Program-made: the position numbers and the translations under genes
NCBI GenBank assembly: GCA_905221605.1
Contig: CAJNDS010002526.1
Coordinates: 315,327-379,326 of the forward strand
DNA: 64,000 nucleotides
Direction of reading: 5' to 3'
Source of the DNA: Symbiodinium natans
Lineage: Eukaryota; Sar; Dinophyceae; Suessiales; Symbiodiniaceae
Notes under the pieces: generated by a model
Told to the model about the DNA's origin: nothing
Database searches by the model: none
The model's input: the letters and a program-made list of their open reading frames with translations, nothing else
In this document: in pieces, positions 20,568-32,100 of the stretch
How the letters are laid out: the number at the start of each line of letters is the position of its first letter
Numbering within the stretch: the stretch's first letter is position 1

Positions 20568-20575
20568 GCGCACGC
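20338..20575 (+). repeat. Polypyrimidine tract ending in (CT)n
   Basis: CCCTCCTC/CCTTCC words (20340-20420), CCCACCCT words (20420-20460), CTCGCTCT words, then a pure CT run to about 20565. Strand-asymmetric C/T sequence of about 235 bases. The R/E- and S/L-rich frames here are artefacts. Confidence 0.85.
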
Positions 20576-20589
20576 CCCCTGCCCACGTT

Positions 20590-22890
20590 CGAAGGCTACA
20601 GTGCAACTTCAATGCCACAGAAAACACGTCACCAGGTCAGAACGGAAAGGGTGGCAGTGAAGAAGCCTTTCTGGCAGCATTACAGGCGCTGTCTGCATTT
20701 CTCAAAAGATGTTGGTTTGCTGCATGCTGCATGCCTGTCATTTGTTTCGCGGGAGGCGTCTGGCATCAACTCTGCACGGCTCACAATTCTGCTGTCCCGA
20801 GACCTTGTGCTCTTGCTTGAGAATGCGAACTAATGTTCTCGATAGAATGAAGTCTCGGCAAGACTCTCTCTCTAAGATTCTTGTGCCGACCGCAGGTACT
20901 GAACGTATTGGCACCTCGAGGCCTCATGAGCGAAGTGGCCCAAAGGCACGCAGAAGTCAATCAAACGGACATATGTCTTGCAGAGGACGCAAACCTATTG
21001 CTGTCTTCACAAAGCTCTCATGTAGTCAAGCGGACTGGCTGCCGGCGTTGCGAGCGTGTGCGTGGGTGTGGCGATGCATTTATTAGAGCGATCAGCAAAG
21101 CCAGGGGCAAAATCAAGCGAGGCACTGCTCCAAGATCTGACAACGAATGTGAATTGCCAGAGTTGGTTGACCAGCTCAGCAAGATTGTGCGAGATGTGTA
21201 GATTCCGTACAATCATACCGTACACGACCATGTCATGCGAGTATATGCGAGAACCAGCACATGCAAGAGTTATGCTGTTCGGTGGGGTGGGAGGCGCGTA
21301 TGCCGCAGACATTTTTTGGGCTGCGCGGTTTCTTTTTTTGTTTCTCTCTCTCTCTCTCTCTCTCTGTCCCTCTCTCTTTTCAGGCGGCGTTACCGTACCG
21401 GTGCTGTCGTGCGTCTGGGGTTGTCCAAAGTTCCATGGCATCTAAGACCAGAGTGCCACCGGTTCGGCTGCGACATGGGATCTTGTCCGAGTGCCATGAC
21501 TGAGTGAGTGCATGTGGGTGTGGGTGTGGGTGCGTGGCTTTTGTTTTTTTCATCTGGCTGCCTGCGCTTGTTATTTACACCCTCCCCTGATTTCCCGGGC
21601 GATTTCTCTGTTTGGTGTATTCTTTTTTGTGTTGGTTCCCTCGGTTGTGCTTTCAATGCGGACCTGCCTCTCACATCCTCTCACCCGCCTCTGCCCCCTC
21701 CCTGCGGCACTCTTCACCAGCGCCCACTGCAAGCAAACCCACACCACGAAACGTCCACTCCCGATCTCCTCTGTGCACTCGCACCACCCACACCTACGCC
21801 ACTCAAATTCACTGCACACCTACACCTACACTCGAGCTATGCACAGGCACTCAGACCCACATCCGCGCACTCGGAGAACATCCACACCACCTGCATCACG
21901 CACTTCGTGAGCACCGGCCGAACCACGCACCATCCATCCCAACCACCACCCACATGCCCTCAGACGCGCATCTAGCTAGGCAGGCGGAAAAAATAGCCAC
22001 ATTGACACCTGCCATCACCACCCACACCATCCAAATCACCCACGCCACCCGAACCACCCACACCACAAACACCCAATGCAGTCTGAGGAGGATTCCTTTG
22101 GGGGGCGGGGGGGGGGGGGGTTCAGGCGGCTCTCTTTCATGAAAAGGCATAAGTTGAGCAGCCCCTCCTCGATAGCAACACAAACTCCACAGTGTAAAGA
22201 AATGCCGAATGTGATGGCGGAGATGGCAAAAAAATAGTAACGGCATTAGAAACAAGCATTGGCATCCAGCAGCATAAGCCCGTCCTCATACAAGGAAAAG
22301 AATAGCTGGCCTAAATAATGCCTTATGCACGCTGATGTTTTTTGGGCAGGTCAGGCTCCAGAATTGATGTGGGCCAAGAAGGTCCGGCCGGCATGCTGCA
22401 GGTGTGGTCGCGGCATGTCAGCTGCATGGTGGTGGCTGCTGCAGCATGTCACCTCGCTTGAGCAGGTGACCCTGAGTGGGGAGATGGTCGGCAATGCCAT
22501 GGCGGCACTCCTATTGCAAGAGAAGGCGCAAGTTTGCAGTCTGCCACTAATTCAACTCAGCTTGAATTGCAGGCGATTCAGTTTCAGCCAGCGCACTGAG
22601 AGCAAGCCGGCGGACACGGACAGTGAAAACCATAGAGATCTGCCAAGCTGCTCTGCAGCAAACGCGGTGCGAAAAAGTCGAGAAGCATCAAGCTTTCGCA
22701 GCCATGCGTGCATGCTCAGCACATTCGCCCTCTGTTGTTGCATTGCTTCATTGAGAACCCTGCAGTTGGAAGAAGAAAAGTCCATTGTAAGCTGACTGGT
22801 TCTGTTTTCGCTCACAAGGTGAACACACACGCTCGTTTTAACAGGTGGCTGATGTGTTTTTACCTGTATCTGTGAATAATCTTGCACGTA
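20590..22890 (+). other. Coding-like fragments upstream of TTLL gene, unassigned
   Basis: Several plus-strand stretches look exonic but are unrecognised: [20 protein letters not shown] (about 20650-20710), PRGLMSEVAQRHAEVNQTDI (from about 20911), SKARGKIKRGTAPRSDNECE to VDQLSKIVRDV-stop (21092-21201), and VTLSGEMVGNAMAALLLQEK (about 22469-22530). They may be upstream exons of the TTLL gene or a separate gene. Also present: a (TC)n run at 21340-21385, a pyrimidine/CACC-rich stretch at 21660-22080, and a poly-G run at 22100-22122. Confidence 0.3.
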
Positions 22891-22891
22891 A

Positions 22892-22925
22892 CATATATAT
22901 ATATATATATACATTATACATATAT
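22892..22925. repeat. (TA)n microsatellite
   Basis: ATATATAT run followed by ATACATATATAAG, just upstream of the TTLL frame. Confidence 0.85.
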
Positions 22926-22975
22926 AAGTACATATAGCGTGGCGTGCCATGTAACCTGCCTATCGACAGAACTGC

Positions 22976-24532
22976 TTGTTATGCAGCAAGCCACTACCAG
23001 CAGGGTATGTGTGGCAACCACCATCGCAGAGGAGGCAAATGAGTTTGGAGCAGATTTTTGCGAGTGCTCGAGGACATGATGCGGGCCCAGGGTGTGTATC
23101 TGAGGTTCATCTCAAGCACTTGCTGGCTTTGAACCTCAGAAAGCTAGACAGGGCAGAGCTTCTCTTTGCTCCTCGAAGCTACATACTTCAAGCAGGAGCT
23201 TTCATGGACGTTGAGATCCAGCGATTCGTGCTTGACTTCAAAGTATCCCGTGCTTTGGCGGTCGTCCAACACGTGTCAGGTTTGTCGCATGGAGTGGATC
23301 ACACGCGTCACGGGGGTGTGCAGAGGCCGCGTGAAAGCAAGAGTTGCCCTCCAGAGGGCCTGTGGGGGCGAGAAGTTCCTGAGATTGAATGGGAACCCGA
23401 TCCTGTTCACGCCTCATGCAGTTTGGAATCTGTGTCGGCAGCACTTGCGGTTGTCAGACGTGCAGTCGAAGTTTCTGATCGTTGGCCCCTGGAGTTGCCC
23501 AATTTGCCCATCGGTGATGAGGAGTGGGCCTTGATTCGGGCCTATGACACTCACTGTCCCGCGACCGATGTGCATGATGCGCTCGGTGAGTGTCAGAAAA
23601 CATGCAAGACACTTCTTGAAAGAGCCCCGCTTTATTTGCAATTGCCTCTGCTTCGTCACAATTTTTGGGCTTTGAAGCCGAGCTGTGGCCAATTCGGCCG
23701 AGGAATTATGCTCCTAGATCGACTCCCTGCAAGGCCAGCACAACTACTGGATTGGGCAGCATGCGTAGGGCGAGGTGGGCAGAAGGGTGGCAAAGATCTC
23801 ACTCAAGGCTGTGTTCTGCAGAAGCTTATCGAGTGCCCCCATCTTCTTGACAAGGCAATTCTGGATTCACGTGCGACAGACAATGCTTCGCAACTTTGCA
23901 TGTGCATGCCAGCAGACCCTGCTTTAAAATACAACTTGCGGATGATCATTGTGGCAACCTTGCGACTCCCATGCCGAATTTGGCTTTACAAACATGGGTT
24001 CATCAGTGTGGCTCTTCGTGCTTACACCGAACAGCTGAACCCATTGAGCCACATCACCAACTTGCGAGGACAGGGCAATGAGAGTCAACGGCGATGGCCC
24101 TTGGAAGATCTGGACCGACACTTGCAAGTCGAACAGCAAGGGCCCTTTGATGAAGTTTTGCGACCGCAGATCAAGAAGATCATATCTTCCTTGTTTCATG
24201 CCCTTGCGCTGGCTCCATGCTCGCTCTTGCCTCTCGAAGAATCGCAGGAAGCAAACGGACATAGAAGTGCCATGGGCAAAAAAGTTCGCCGGTTCGGATT
24301 TGACTTCCTGGTCGATGAAAGCCTGTCAGTCTGGCTCCTGGAAGTAAACTTCTTAAAGAACGGATATGCTCTCGGGCATGCGCAGTCTGGCCCTGCTGGC
24401 GATGCAAAGCGTACTTTCGTAGACCAGTTCATGGCTGATGAACATCTACTACGAACGGCATTGGCCACGCGCACGTGTGGAAGTGGGGATTTGCCATCAA
24501 CTTTTGAGGAACTGTTACCTCAGCCTCCATGA
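22976..24532 (+). CDS. Tubulin-tyrosine-ligase-like (TTLL) enzyme
   Basis: A 518-residue frame with the TTL fold in its second half. LKPSCGQFGRGI (233-244) is the nucleotide-binding loop, QKLIE (282-286) holds the conserved QK, and KYNLRM (318-323), RIWLYKHGF (334-342) and HITN (359-362) follow. FGFDFLVDE (440-448) and LLEVN (454-458) supply the Mg-ATP ligands D443, E456 and N458. TTLL enzymes add tyrosine, glutamate or glycine to tubulin or other proteins using ATP; the target is not predictable here. Residues 1-230 are helical and unassigned; a stretch around 102-130 may be a retained intron (GTCAGG...GTGCAG). The frame opens at the first ATG, but M22 (MSLEQIF) is an equally likely start. 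No intron interrupts the catalytic core. Confidence 0.75.
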   Translation: MLCSKPLPAGYVWQPPSQRRQMSLEQIFASARGHDAGPGCVSEVHLKHLLALNLRKLDRAELLFAPRSYILQAGAFMDVEIQRFVLDFKVSRALAVVQHVSGLSHGVDHTRHGGVQRPRESKSCPPEGLWGREVPEIEWEPDPVHASCSLESVSAALAVVRRAVEVSDRWPLELPNLPIGDEEWALIRAYDTHCPATDVHDALGECQKTCKTLLERAPLYLQLPLLRHNFWALKPSCGQFGRGIMLLDRLPARPAQLLDWAACVGRGGQKGGKDLTQGCVLQKLIECPHLLDKAILDSRATDNASQLCMCMPADPALKYNLRMIIVATLRLPCRIWLYKHGFISVALRAYTEQLNPLSHITNLRGQGNESQRRWPLEDLDRHLQVEQQGPFDEVLRPQIKKIISSLFHALALAPCSLLPLEESQEANGHRSAMGKKVRRFGFDFLVDESLSVWLLEVNFLKNGYALGHAQSGPAGDAKRTFVDQFMADEHLLRTALATRTCGSGDLPSTFEELLPQPP

Positions 24533-24709
24533 ACGTTGAGATTGTCTCGGCGAAGGCCGAAAAGTGAGCTGCAACTGGACTTGTTAATACTTGTTAACGA
24601 AGCGCAAGTTGAGCAAGGTCAGCACGATGATGAGGCTTCTTGGGCTGACAGTGATGCAGCTTACTACAAGCTGTTCAATGCTACTCATGCTAGCTTTTGA
24701 AGCGGAAAG
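24533..24709 (+). CDS. In-frame extension beyond the TTLL stop (readthrough or alternative end)
   Basis: After the TGA at 24530-24532 the same frame stays open for 58 codons to the TGA at 24707-24709. It reads RRRPKSELQLDLLILVNEAQ, then HDDEASWADSDAAYYKLFNA, which looks like real protein (acidic, aromatic, low in chance-type residues). It could be the true C-terminus separated by one nonsense change, a readthrough or alternatively spliced tail, or a leftover of a longer ancestor. No selenocysteine element was identified. Confidence 0.4.
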
Positions 24710-25060
24710 GTACCTTCATATTCCGTGGAATGCAGCTACGGATAGCAGCAAACCCACTCGCACAGGGCAAGGCAGAAGGCAGATGTTTAGGAGGGCCAAG
24801 TGCAGCTACGGATACTACACCGCTGCCATCCGCTGCCGCCGTCTTATTTCAGTATGTCCGGAGCGTGATGCGGGGGTACTGACGTTGAGCCATTGTGGTG
24901 TTTCTCCCCAGGCCCCAATCATCCCCCAATCCAAACCACACCGATTTACGACCATAGAACATAGAAGACGAGCCAGGTCTGTCTGTTCGAAATCCTTGTT
25001 GAATAAGGGCTTAGAAGCTTAGAATCGCCCGAGCTTCCACAGCGACTTTTCGATACCGGG
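24710..25060. other. 3' flank of TTLL gene
   Basis: No gene recognised. GCAGCTACGGATA is repeated at 24731 and 24801 within an A/G-rich stretch. Confidence 0.35.
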
Positions 25061-25061
25061 C

Positions 25062-25105
25062 GCCCCTTCTAAGGTGCACGCGCTGTTTGGGTCTGAGGTG
25101 CGCGT
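25062..25105 (-). repeat. Left boundary motif of the satellite block (inverted copy)
   Basis: Contains CCTTCTAAGGTGC (25065-25077) and TCTGAGGTGCGC (25092-25103), 27 bases start to start. Both recur as reverse complements with the same 27-base offset at 63032-63070, the other side of the satellite block. Confidence 0.55.
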
Positions 25106-25149
25106 GGGGCGGAAACTACCGAGTTTACTCGGCTCCGAAAGGGGGGTTT

Positions 25150-26085
25150 CACACACTCTGAGCCCCCAGACCTAAACACTTAATCCTAAACTTGGTCCTA
25201 AACCCTTTGACCTCGACTCTAAAACCTAACCCCATGGAATTTCAACCCTGAACCCCAAGCCCTGAATTCGAACCCCTGAACCCTAAAGTCTTAGTCCAAA
25301 TCCTAAATCCCAGATGTCAAACCCCTAAGCCCACCCCAAAAACCTCTAAACCCTTCTAAACCCTAAACACCCCTAAACCCTAAAAAACCCGTAGACCGTC
25401 AAACCCCCCAAACCCTGAAAACCCTACACCCTAAAATCCCCTAAACATGAAAAACCCCCTAGACCCTAAAAACCTCTAACCCCAAAAAACTCTAAACCCT
25501 AAAAACCCTTAAACCCTAAAAACCCCTATAAACCCTAACAACCCTGAACACGAACAGCCCCTAAACCCTAAAAAAACCCAAAACCTAACCCCCAAACCCT
25601 TAAAAACCCTAAACCCTCTTGCCTGCCTGTGCGCTTGCGCGAGAGTCGAAACCCTAAAACCCCCAATTCCCCAAATAAAAAACCCTAAACCCTTATCCTT
25701 AAAAACCCTTACACCACAAAAACAACCAAACCCTGAACCCTAAAAACAATTAAACCCTACAAACCCCTAAACCCTAAAGACCCCCAAACCCTAAAAGCCC
25801 CTGCGTGCTGAGGATCTATGTGCGGGTTGGTTGTTTCTTGGTTGTGGGTGTTTTGCTGGTTTGAAATGTTCGAGAACCGACTGCGTTCCTCCAAGAACGA
25901 ACGGAGCCAGACCCTGCCCGCGGTTCGGCCAGCTATGCGGAAAACCTAACCGAAGACCCCTAAACCCTACAAAGCCCCAATCCTGAAAAGCCCTAAAAAA
26001 CCCCCAAACCCAAAAAAGCCCTAAACCCCAAAACTCCTAAATCCTGCACACCCCCTACACACTAAAAACCCCAAAACCCGAAATT
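25150..26085 (+). repeat. Telomere-like CCCTAAA satellite, segment A
   Basis: Degenerate C-strand telomere words (CCCTAAA, CCCTAAAAA, CCCCTAAAC), most intact between 25330 and 25800. Interrupted by short unique patches at about 25620-25655 and 25805-25945. Dinoflagellate and plant telomeres are (TTTAGGG)n; the degeneracy and internal position mark this as interstitial or subtelomeric, not an active end. Confidence 0.85.
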
Positions 26086-26860
26086 TTCCGGGTCCCAGTC
26101 CTGAGCTGGCCACAAATAGGCCTTGCCGAAGTGAGATGTCAACAGATAGCGATGGCAACTGTACAGGTCCGCGTCATCCTCAAGATGACTGGTGGAGGGC
26201 CGCGAGCTGCAAGTGTCCGGCCGAAAAAGGGTGCTGCAGCTCCACAAAGCTAGCGTCGGAACAGGCCCAGACCCTGCCGCCAACGCGAGATCACAATGAA
26301 GGGTTCTCCGCCAACATCCACCACATGCAGGGATGATACCACAGCTGGCTGGGAAAGACCGTTCCACCACGAGGGGCCCCCAGCCACCCAAGATCGTGCG
26401 CCGGATAAAGGATGTCCTCTGCATCGTGCACGCATCTCTGGAGGCCCCAGCGAACATGGTGGCCGGGCCCTGCGCCTCCGCAGTTTCTGCCGCCAGAAAG
26501 GCGCTCCCTGGCTTGATCTCCGCCTGCGTCCGCCTGCGCCGCCGGCGCAGCTCGGTGAGTCGCCCGCTGAAGCGCGACTTCCTCGAGTTGCGTCCATCCA
26601 GCTTGTTATACCTTGTTACAGTGTTCATCCGCAATCTCTTGCGTCGTTGCCGCCTGTCGATCTTCTTCAGCAGCTCGTCGCTGGCATGGCTGGGGCAGAA
26701 GCGGGCCCGGACTCGTAAGTGAACGCGGCTGCCTCAAAACCAGCGGCGACCAGCGGCGCATAGTATCCACCGGTGCCCGGAATGGCCAGATGCGCCGTAT
26801 GGGCTTTACAGCAAGACCATGAGAGAGTGCACCTCGCCTGGCATGTCCGAGTGTGAGCGA
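26086..26860. other. Unique island in satellite, no recognised gene
   Basis: GC-rich non-satellite DNA. Both strands have open frames (minus 26062-26634, plus 26333-26722), but neither matches a family and they overlap antisense. The minus frame runs into satellite at its end, which argues against it. Possibly an inserted fragment of a gene. Confidence 0.4.
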
Positions 26861-28593
26861 TTAAAAACCCCTAACCCCTAAAAACACTTAAACCCTAAAC
26901 CCGCAAAACCCCCAATCCTTAAATTTTCCTGCACCCTAAAAACTCCTAAACCCCAAAAACCCCTAAACCTTAAACCCGAAAAAGCCCTAACCCTAAACAC
27001 GCCGAAACCCTTAAACCCTAAAACCCCTAAACCCTCAAAAGCCCTAAGCCCTACTAAACCCTAAAACCCCTAAAACCCTAATACAGCCCTAAACCCGAAA
27101 AACCCCTAAACCCTAAAATACCCTAAGCCCTAAAAACCCGATAGCCCCTAAACCCGAAAAAAACCCAAACCCTAAAAACCCTGGGCCTAAACCCTAAGAC
27201 CCCAAAACCCTAACCATTCCGAAATCCTAAACCCTAAACACCCCCCCCCCCAAAAAAAAAAAAAAAAAAAACAAAAAACTAGCCTGAACCGTAAGCCTTA
27301 ACAAACCCTGAACCCGAAAAACGCTTACACCCTAAAAACCACCAGACCCTGAACCCTAAAAACCCCTAAACCCTAAAAGGCCATACACCCTAAAGACCCC
27401 TAAACCCTGAAAACCCTTAACCCTGAAGACCCCTAAACCCGAAAAAGCCCCCCAAGAAACCCTAAACCCTGAAAAACCCTACACCCTGAAAACCCCTAAA
27501 CCCTGCAGACCCCTAAACCCTCAACCTCAACCCCAAAAGACCCCTAAACCCTAAAATCCCCCAAACCTGAACCCCGAAAAACCCCTAAACTCTAAAAACC
27601 CGAAAATCCCCTAAACCCGAAACCCGAGAAAAAAACCCTAAACCCTACAGTCCCTAAACACCCTAAACCCTAAAAACCCTAAACCCGCAAAACCCTTAAC
27701 CCTCAAATACCCCTACACCCCAAAACTCCTAAACCCAACAAACCCCTCAACCCTAAACCCGAAAAAGCCTAAACCCTATTTTTTCCGAAACCCTAAAAAC
27801 CCTAAACCCGAAAACCCTAAACCCCAAAAAGCCGTAAACTTCAAGAAGCCCTAAACCCTGAATACCCTAAACCCTAAAAACCTCTACCTAAAAACCCCTA
27901 AACAGGCTCAACCAAAAAAAACCAAAACACTAAGCACCCTGAAACCGTGGACATAAACCCTAAACCCTAAAATCCCCCAACCCTAAAGACCCCCCCAAAA
28001 AAACCTAGCCTGAACCGTGCTTCCGCCCCAAAAACCACCACTAAACCCTGAACCCAAAAAACCCTTAACCCTAAAAGGCCCTACACCCTAAAGACCCTGA
28101 AAACCCCGAAACCCTGAAGACCCCTACAACCGAAAAAGCCCTAAACCCCAAGAAACCCTGAACCCTGAAAACCCCTAAGCCCTAAAACTCCTAAACCCCT
28201 AAAAACCCCTAAACCCCCACACGCCCTAAAAGCCCCTAAACCCTCAAAACCCCTCAACCCCAAAAAGCGAACCCCGAAAATCCCCTAAACACTAAACCCG
28301 ACAAACCCCTAAACCCTAAAACGCCCTGAACCCTAAAAACCCTAAACCCTAAAAACCCCTAAACCCGCAAAACCCCTAAACCTTAAATACCCCTGCACCC
28401 TAAAATCTCCTAAACCCCAAAAACCCCTAAACCCTAAACCCGAAAAAGCCCTAAACCCTAAACCCTAAAAAGTCCTAAACCCCAAGAAACCCTAAACCCC
28501 AAAACCCCTAAACCTGAACACCCACACACTCTAAAAGCCCCTAAACCTAAAAATCCCCTAAGCCCTAAAAACCCCTAAACCCGAAAACCCTAA
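26861..28593 (+). repeat. Telomere-like CCCTAAA satellite, segment B
   Basis: Same word mix as segment A, including a C-run followed by an A-run (about 27241-27270) and recurring higher-order landmarks such as AGCCTGAACCGTAAGCC (27284), AAACATTCCGAAACCC-like words and CCCCAAGAAACCC. Element 1 was inserted at its right end. Confidence 0.85.
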
Positions 28594-28598
28594 GAACC
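28594..28598. repeat. Target-site duplication of element 1, left copy (GAACC)
   Basis: GAACC directly abuts the TG of the left LTR and is matched by GAACC at 37345-37349 right after the CA of the right LTR. Confidence 0.9.
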
Positions 28599-28844
28599 TG
28601 ATCACCCGCAGGTGTCAGATTATGTCGTGGCATCATCGTTGAAAGATCACTGGGCAGGGCCATGGCATGGAGGGTTCAATGCGAATTGGTTTTCCACAAG
28701 CACAGCACATCGAATCTGTTGTGTCATTGCACATGTGATGTTTGCCTGCCCTGCATTTTGCTGGCTGCAATGTCTGCAATGACTTGCGTGTTCGAGCCTC
28801 TGGCTCGGGCCGCTGAGACGAGCGACGGTTCCTGTCCACCATCA
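28599..28844 (-). repeat. 3' LTR of element 1
   Basis: 246 bp, TG..CA on both strands. Nearly identical to 37067-37344 apart from lacking one copy of a 32-bp internal duplication and two point differences. Confidence 0.95.
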
Positions 28845-28853
28845 CTCCTCCTT
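28845..28853 (-). promoter_or_regulatory. Polypurine tract of element 1
   Basis: Reads AAGGAGGAG on the minus strand, immediately before the 3' LTR, the place where plus-strand DNA synthesis is primed. Confidence 0.7.
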
Positions 28854-29197
28854 GGACGATCCCTACGGGATAAGTCCACAGCTTGAATTCTATCCGAAGC
28901 TTCAAATCTCCGGGCTGAGCTCCGCTCAAGCTTGCTTCCAAACTGAAATCCAGTTCGAAATGTTGGGTCGCGTGTTCACATCGCTCCAAACCAAGCGACA
29001 ACGACCACTGAGATTGCGATGACGCCATATATAGAGGACAAAGCGAATCTGCCTTGTGGAGGGGAGGAAAGACCCAGGAGCCGGTTCTTCACTTCCAAAG
29101 TAAGTGGCCAGTCGCGTCGCCTGGTCCGCCTTGACTCCCGATGTCTGGAAGCCCTCGACCCTTAAGCCCTGACGAAGAGCCTCCACAGTCAGCAGCA

Positions 29198-32100
29198 TCA
29201 GCATGTCCCTGCTTGTTGGCGATCCCCAGCGAAATCTCGGACTTCCGTGGGTGCATCCGAGGTAACCGATGCAACCTCTGGGCTCGGTTGTGGCGACGGT
29301 CTCCTACGTCTCATAGAAGACCTCGGTGTCGTCAAGGGCTCCGGTGCTGCTGGTGTCTCCTGGGTCAGGCCTGAGAATTGAGCAGCCTCAGCCACCTCCC
29401 GGGACGCAGCTCGTGATGCTACATCCCTAATTCTCTCCAGCCTTTCCTCCTTCTTCAGCTTCTTGTTGTAGTTCTTGCACCAGCGGAGAACCCCTTTCGC
29501 CGCTTCCCAGATTGCAATCGCAGATATACACGCCAACAACGTGATCACGATCAGCTCAAAGGATTGTACCCTGGGGATGTCGTCCTTCTCGAAGTCAACA
29601 TCCTTAGCCCCAGTCGTCGGAGTTATCACCAGGATAATGCTCAAAACCCTTAGCTGCATCGTCGCCAGGCCCTCTGCAATCTTGACGCCAATGAAGCCCC
29701 ATAGCTCCAGGAGTTGGCGGAGCCTCAACCTTGTCATGATCTTGGTCGCCAAATCTGCAAGTTGCTGCGCCCCAGCAACATGTCTCACTGTCAGGGTGCC
29801 CCGGGCGACGGATTCCCTGATGTAATTTGCACGAATCTTCAAGTGTCGTGTCCTTTGCGACCCTTGGCCACCATTGCACATGGCTACAGCACTCGTGTTG
29901 TCAACGGCCAGTATTCTTTCATACTCGCCGGGCGCTAACTCCTCCACGATCGAGGCCACCGATTCCAACAGATTGCATCCATGCACAGCCGCATATAGCT
30001 CGGCTTCCATCACACTCAAGGTGATGAACGACTGCCGGCCAGCCTTCCAAGCAATCGGGGCCCCATCTTGGGTGATGACGGCTGCTCCAAAGCTCCTGGC
30101 ACCATACGGGGCATAGCTTGCATCTTTAAAACACACCAGTTCACCCAGCTTGTCGTCTTGAGGTGTCAACTTCAGCCTGAGTTCCGCAGTTCCAGCCAAG
30201 TAGGAAAGTAGTCGCCGTCCCAACCTCGCCACATGCAAAGGCCTTCTGCACACATTCGTCGCCATTTGATTTACCACGAACAAGATGTCGGGTCTAGTCT
30301 TCGTGGCCACCCATGAAGCTTCTCCAACATATCGTTGAGCCAAGCGAAGCTCCTCTTCCGAGAACTCCTCGGTTCCATCTTCATCAAGCTCCACCTTCTC
30401 CAGCCATTCTCGTGGGATTGGCAGCTCAGCGTGCAGTGCATCGTGCATGTCGTGGGCGCGCAACAGTTCGGTTATGTATGCATGCTGGCTGATGCTGTAG
30501 CTGCTGCCATGCATCAGAACCTCCACTCCAAGGTACCTCACCGCGACCTTGTCGTTAACCCATTCCAGCTCCGAGGTCGGCCATTCTTCTCGTATGAAGT
30601 CGTGAAGTGCTCGTATCAGCAGTGTCGGGCCGAAGTAGAACAGGTCATCAACGTAGGTGACTACCAGCCCCTCCAGTCGTCCAGTTTGCTGATCCCTGAC
30701 CAACCATAGCTCAGACTCTCCAAGGGCCGGGTTGAGGTAGAGGATGCGATCGCCGAACTTGATCCTTGCCCCCTTCAAGCGAGCATTCCTGTAGTTGCTC
30801 CATGTAGCCGGACTTTCTCGCAGTCCGTACAGTGGGCGAGATATCACCCACATCTCGGAGGCCCCGATCCCTGTGTCTCTCACCACCTTTGGAGGTCTCA
30901 TCGCATACTTGGGCATGTCGCCAGGCCACGTTGCAAGGAGAAAGGCGGTGGTGATGTCGGAGATCGCACCCAGCCAGTGGTTTCGCGCTGAGAAAACCAA
31001 GGCCACCCGTAGTCCTTCCGTGCTCGTGCCTCCAGCATACAAGCTCATGTCGGACGGGTCGATGTGGTTTCCACATATCACAACCCTACATTTTCTTCGG
31101 AACTTTCCTCCTCGAGACTTTGGAGGTTTGAGCGAAAAGACGCATTTCGCTGGTGCCACCTTCAGGTCGCCGGACGCCTCCATGGTGCGAGCCTCGTCCA
31201 GCGATATGCCGAACACCGTTCCTGACGAGAATAGGGCTGTTACCTCCTCCTTGATGGCTCCCACCCATTTCTGCAAGACTGCTTTCACCTGCACGAGCGG
31301 CACAGTATGAACCACATCCAAGTCCCCTTCCAACTCTTGCAGAAGATTCTCGTAGTCCACATCGTCGGATTCTGTGCCGGCGGTCGCCATCGAGGCCACT
31401 CGTAGGCATCCCAGCATTTTCGCCCTGTCAATTTCCACCATCTGCTCTCGTGTTTCCTCCAGGAACTTCACAACCTCCTCCCTGGCATCGTTCAGGGCAT
31501 CTCGGCTAATTTGGCCCATCCTTTGGTACTCCTCGGCCAGGACTTCCTCCTCCTCAAGAAGGTCTCGAAGTCGTAGAGCTCGCTCATCCAAGTCCTTGAG
31601 CACCAGATCCAGGTCCTCATTGGTTCCATGAAGAGGACGAAGTTCAATAGGGCAACCGGGGCGATCTTCCTTTGGGGATGTGAACGGTCGTGCCTTGGCG
31701 ATTCTCGGCCTCCCAACAGGTGGCCCGGAGATGGGATCAGGAAGAGGTCGGTGGTCGATCACAAAGCCCAACTTGAGGAGGTAGTCCTTGTCTTTCTGCT
31801 CAAGCTTACTGGCTCCTCTCGTGTTGTACCCCACCAACACCATTCTTGTAGAACCCGTCCAAGGCATCGTCGTATGCTTGACACGTGGATCAAACTGAAC
31901 CGGTCCTGAAGCAACATCCAACACGTAGGACTCACCTTCCTTCGGTTCCATGAGAAGACCACCCCCGTCAAACACAGAGAGGGGTGCAATGAGGTTCATC
32001 CCGACGTTATGAACATCCTTGTGCGCTTGGGCCTTGATGTTCTGGCTGATAAACAGGGCCGAGAAGCTGACCTCTGGAAACAGTTGTCGCATGTACTTCG

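Noticed and set aside
20307-20833. Arg/Glu- or Ser/Leu-rich frames over the polypyrimidine tract
   Set aside because: Pure microsatellite translation, open in several frames at once.
26062-26722. Overlapping antisense frames in the island between satellite segments A and B
   Set aside because: No family match, mutual overlap, and one runs into satellite sequence.
28633-29028. Separate minus-strand gene at the end of element 1
   Set aside because: It runs across the polypurine tract into the 3' LTR and is an alternative frame of the element's tail.
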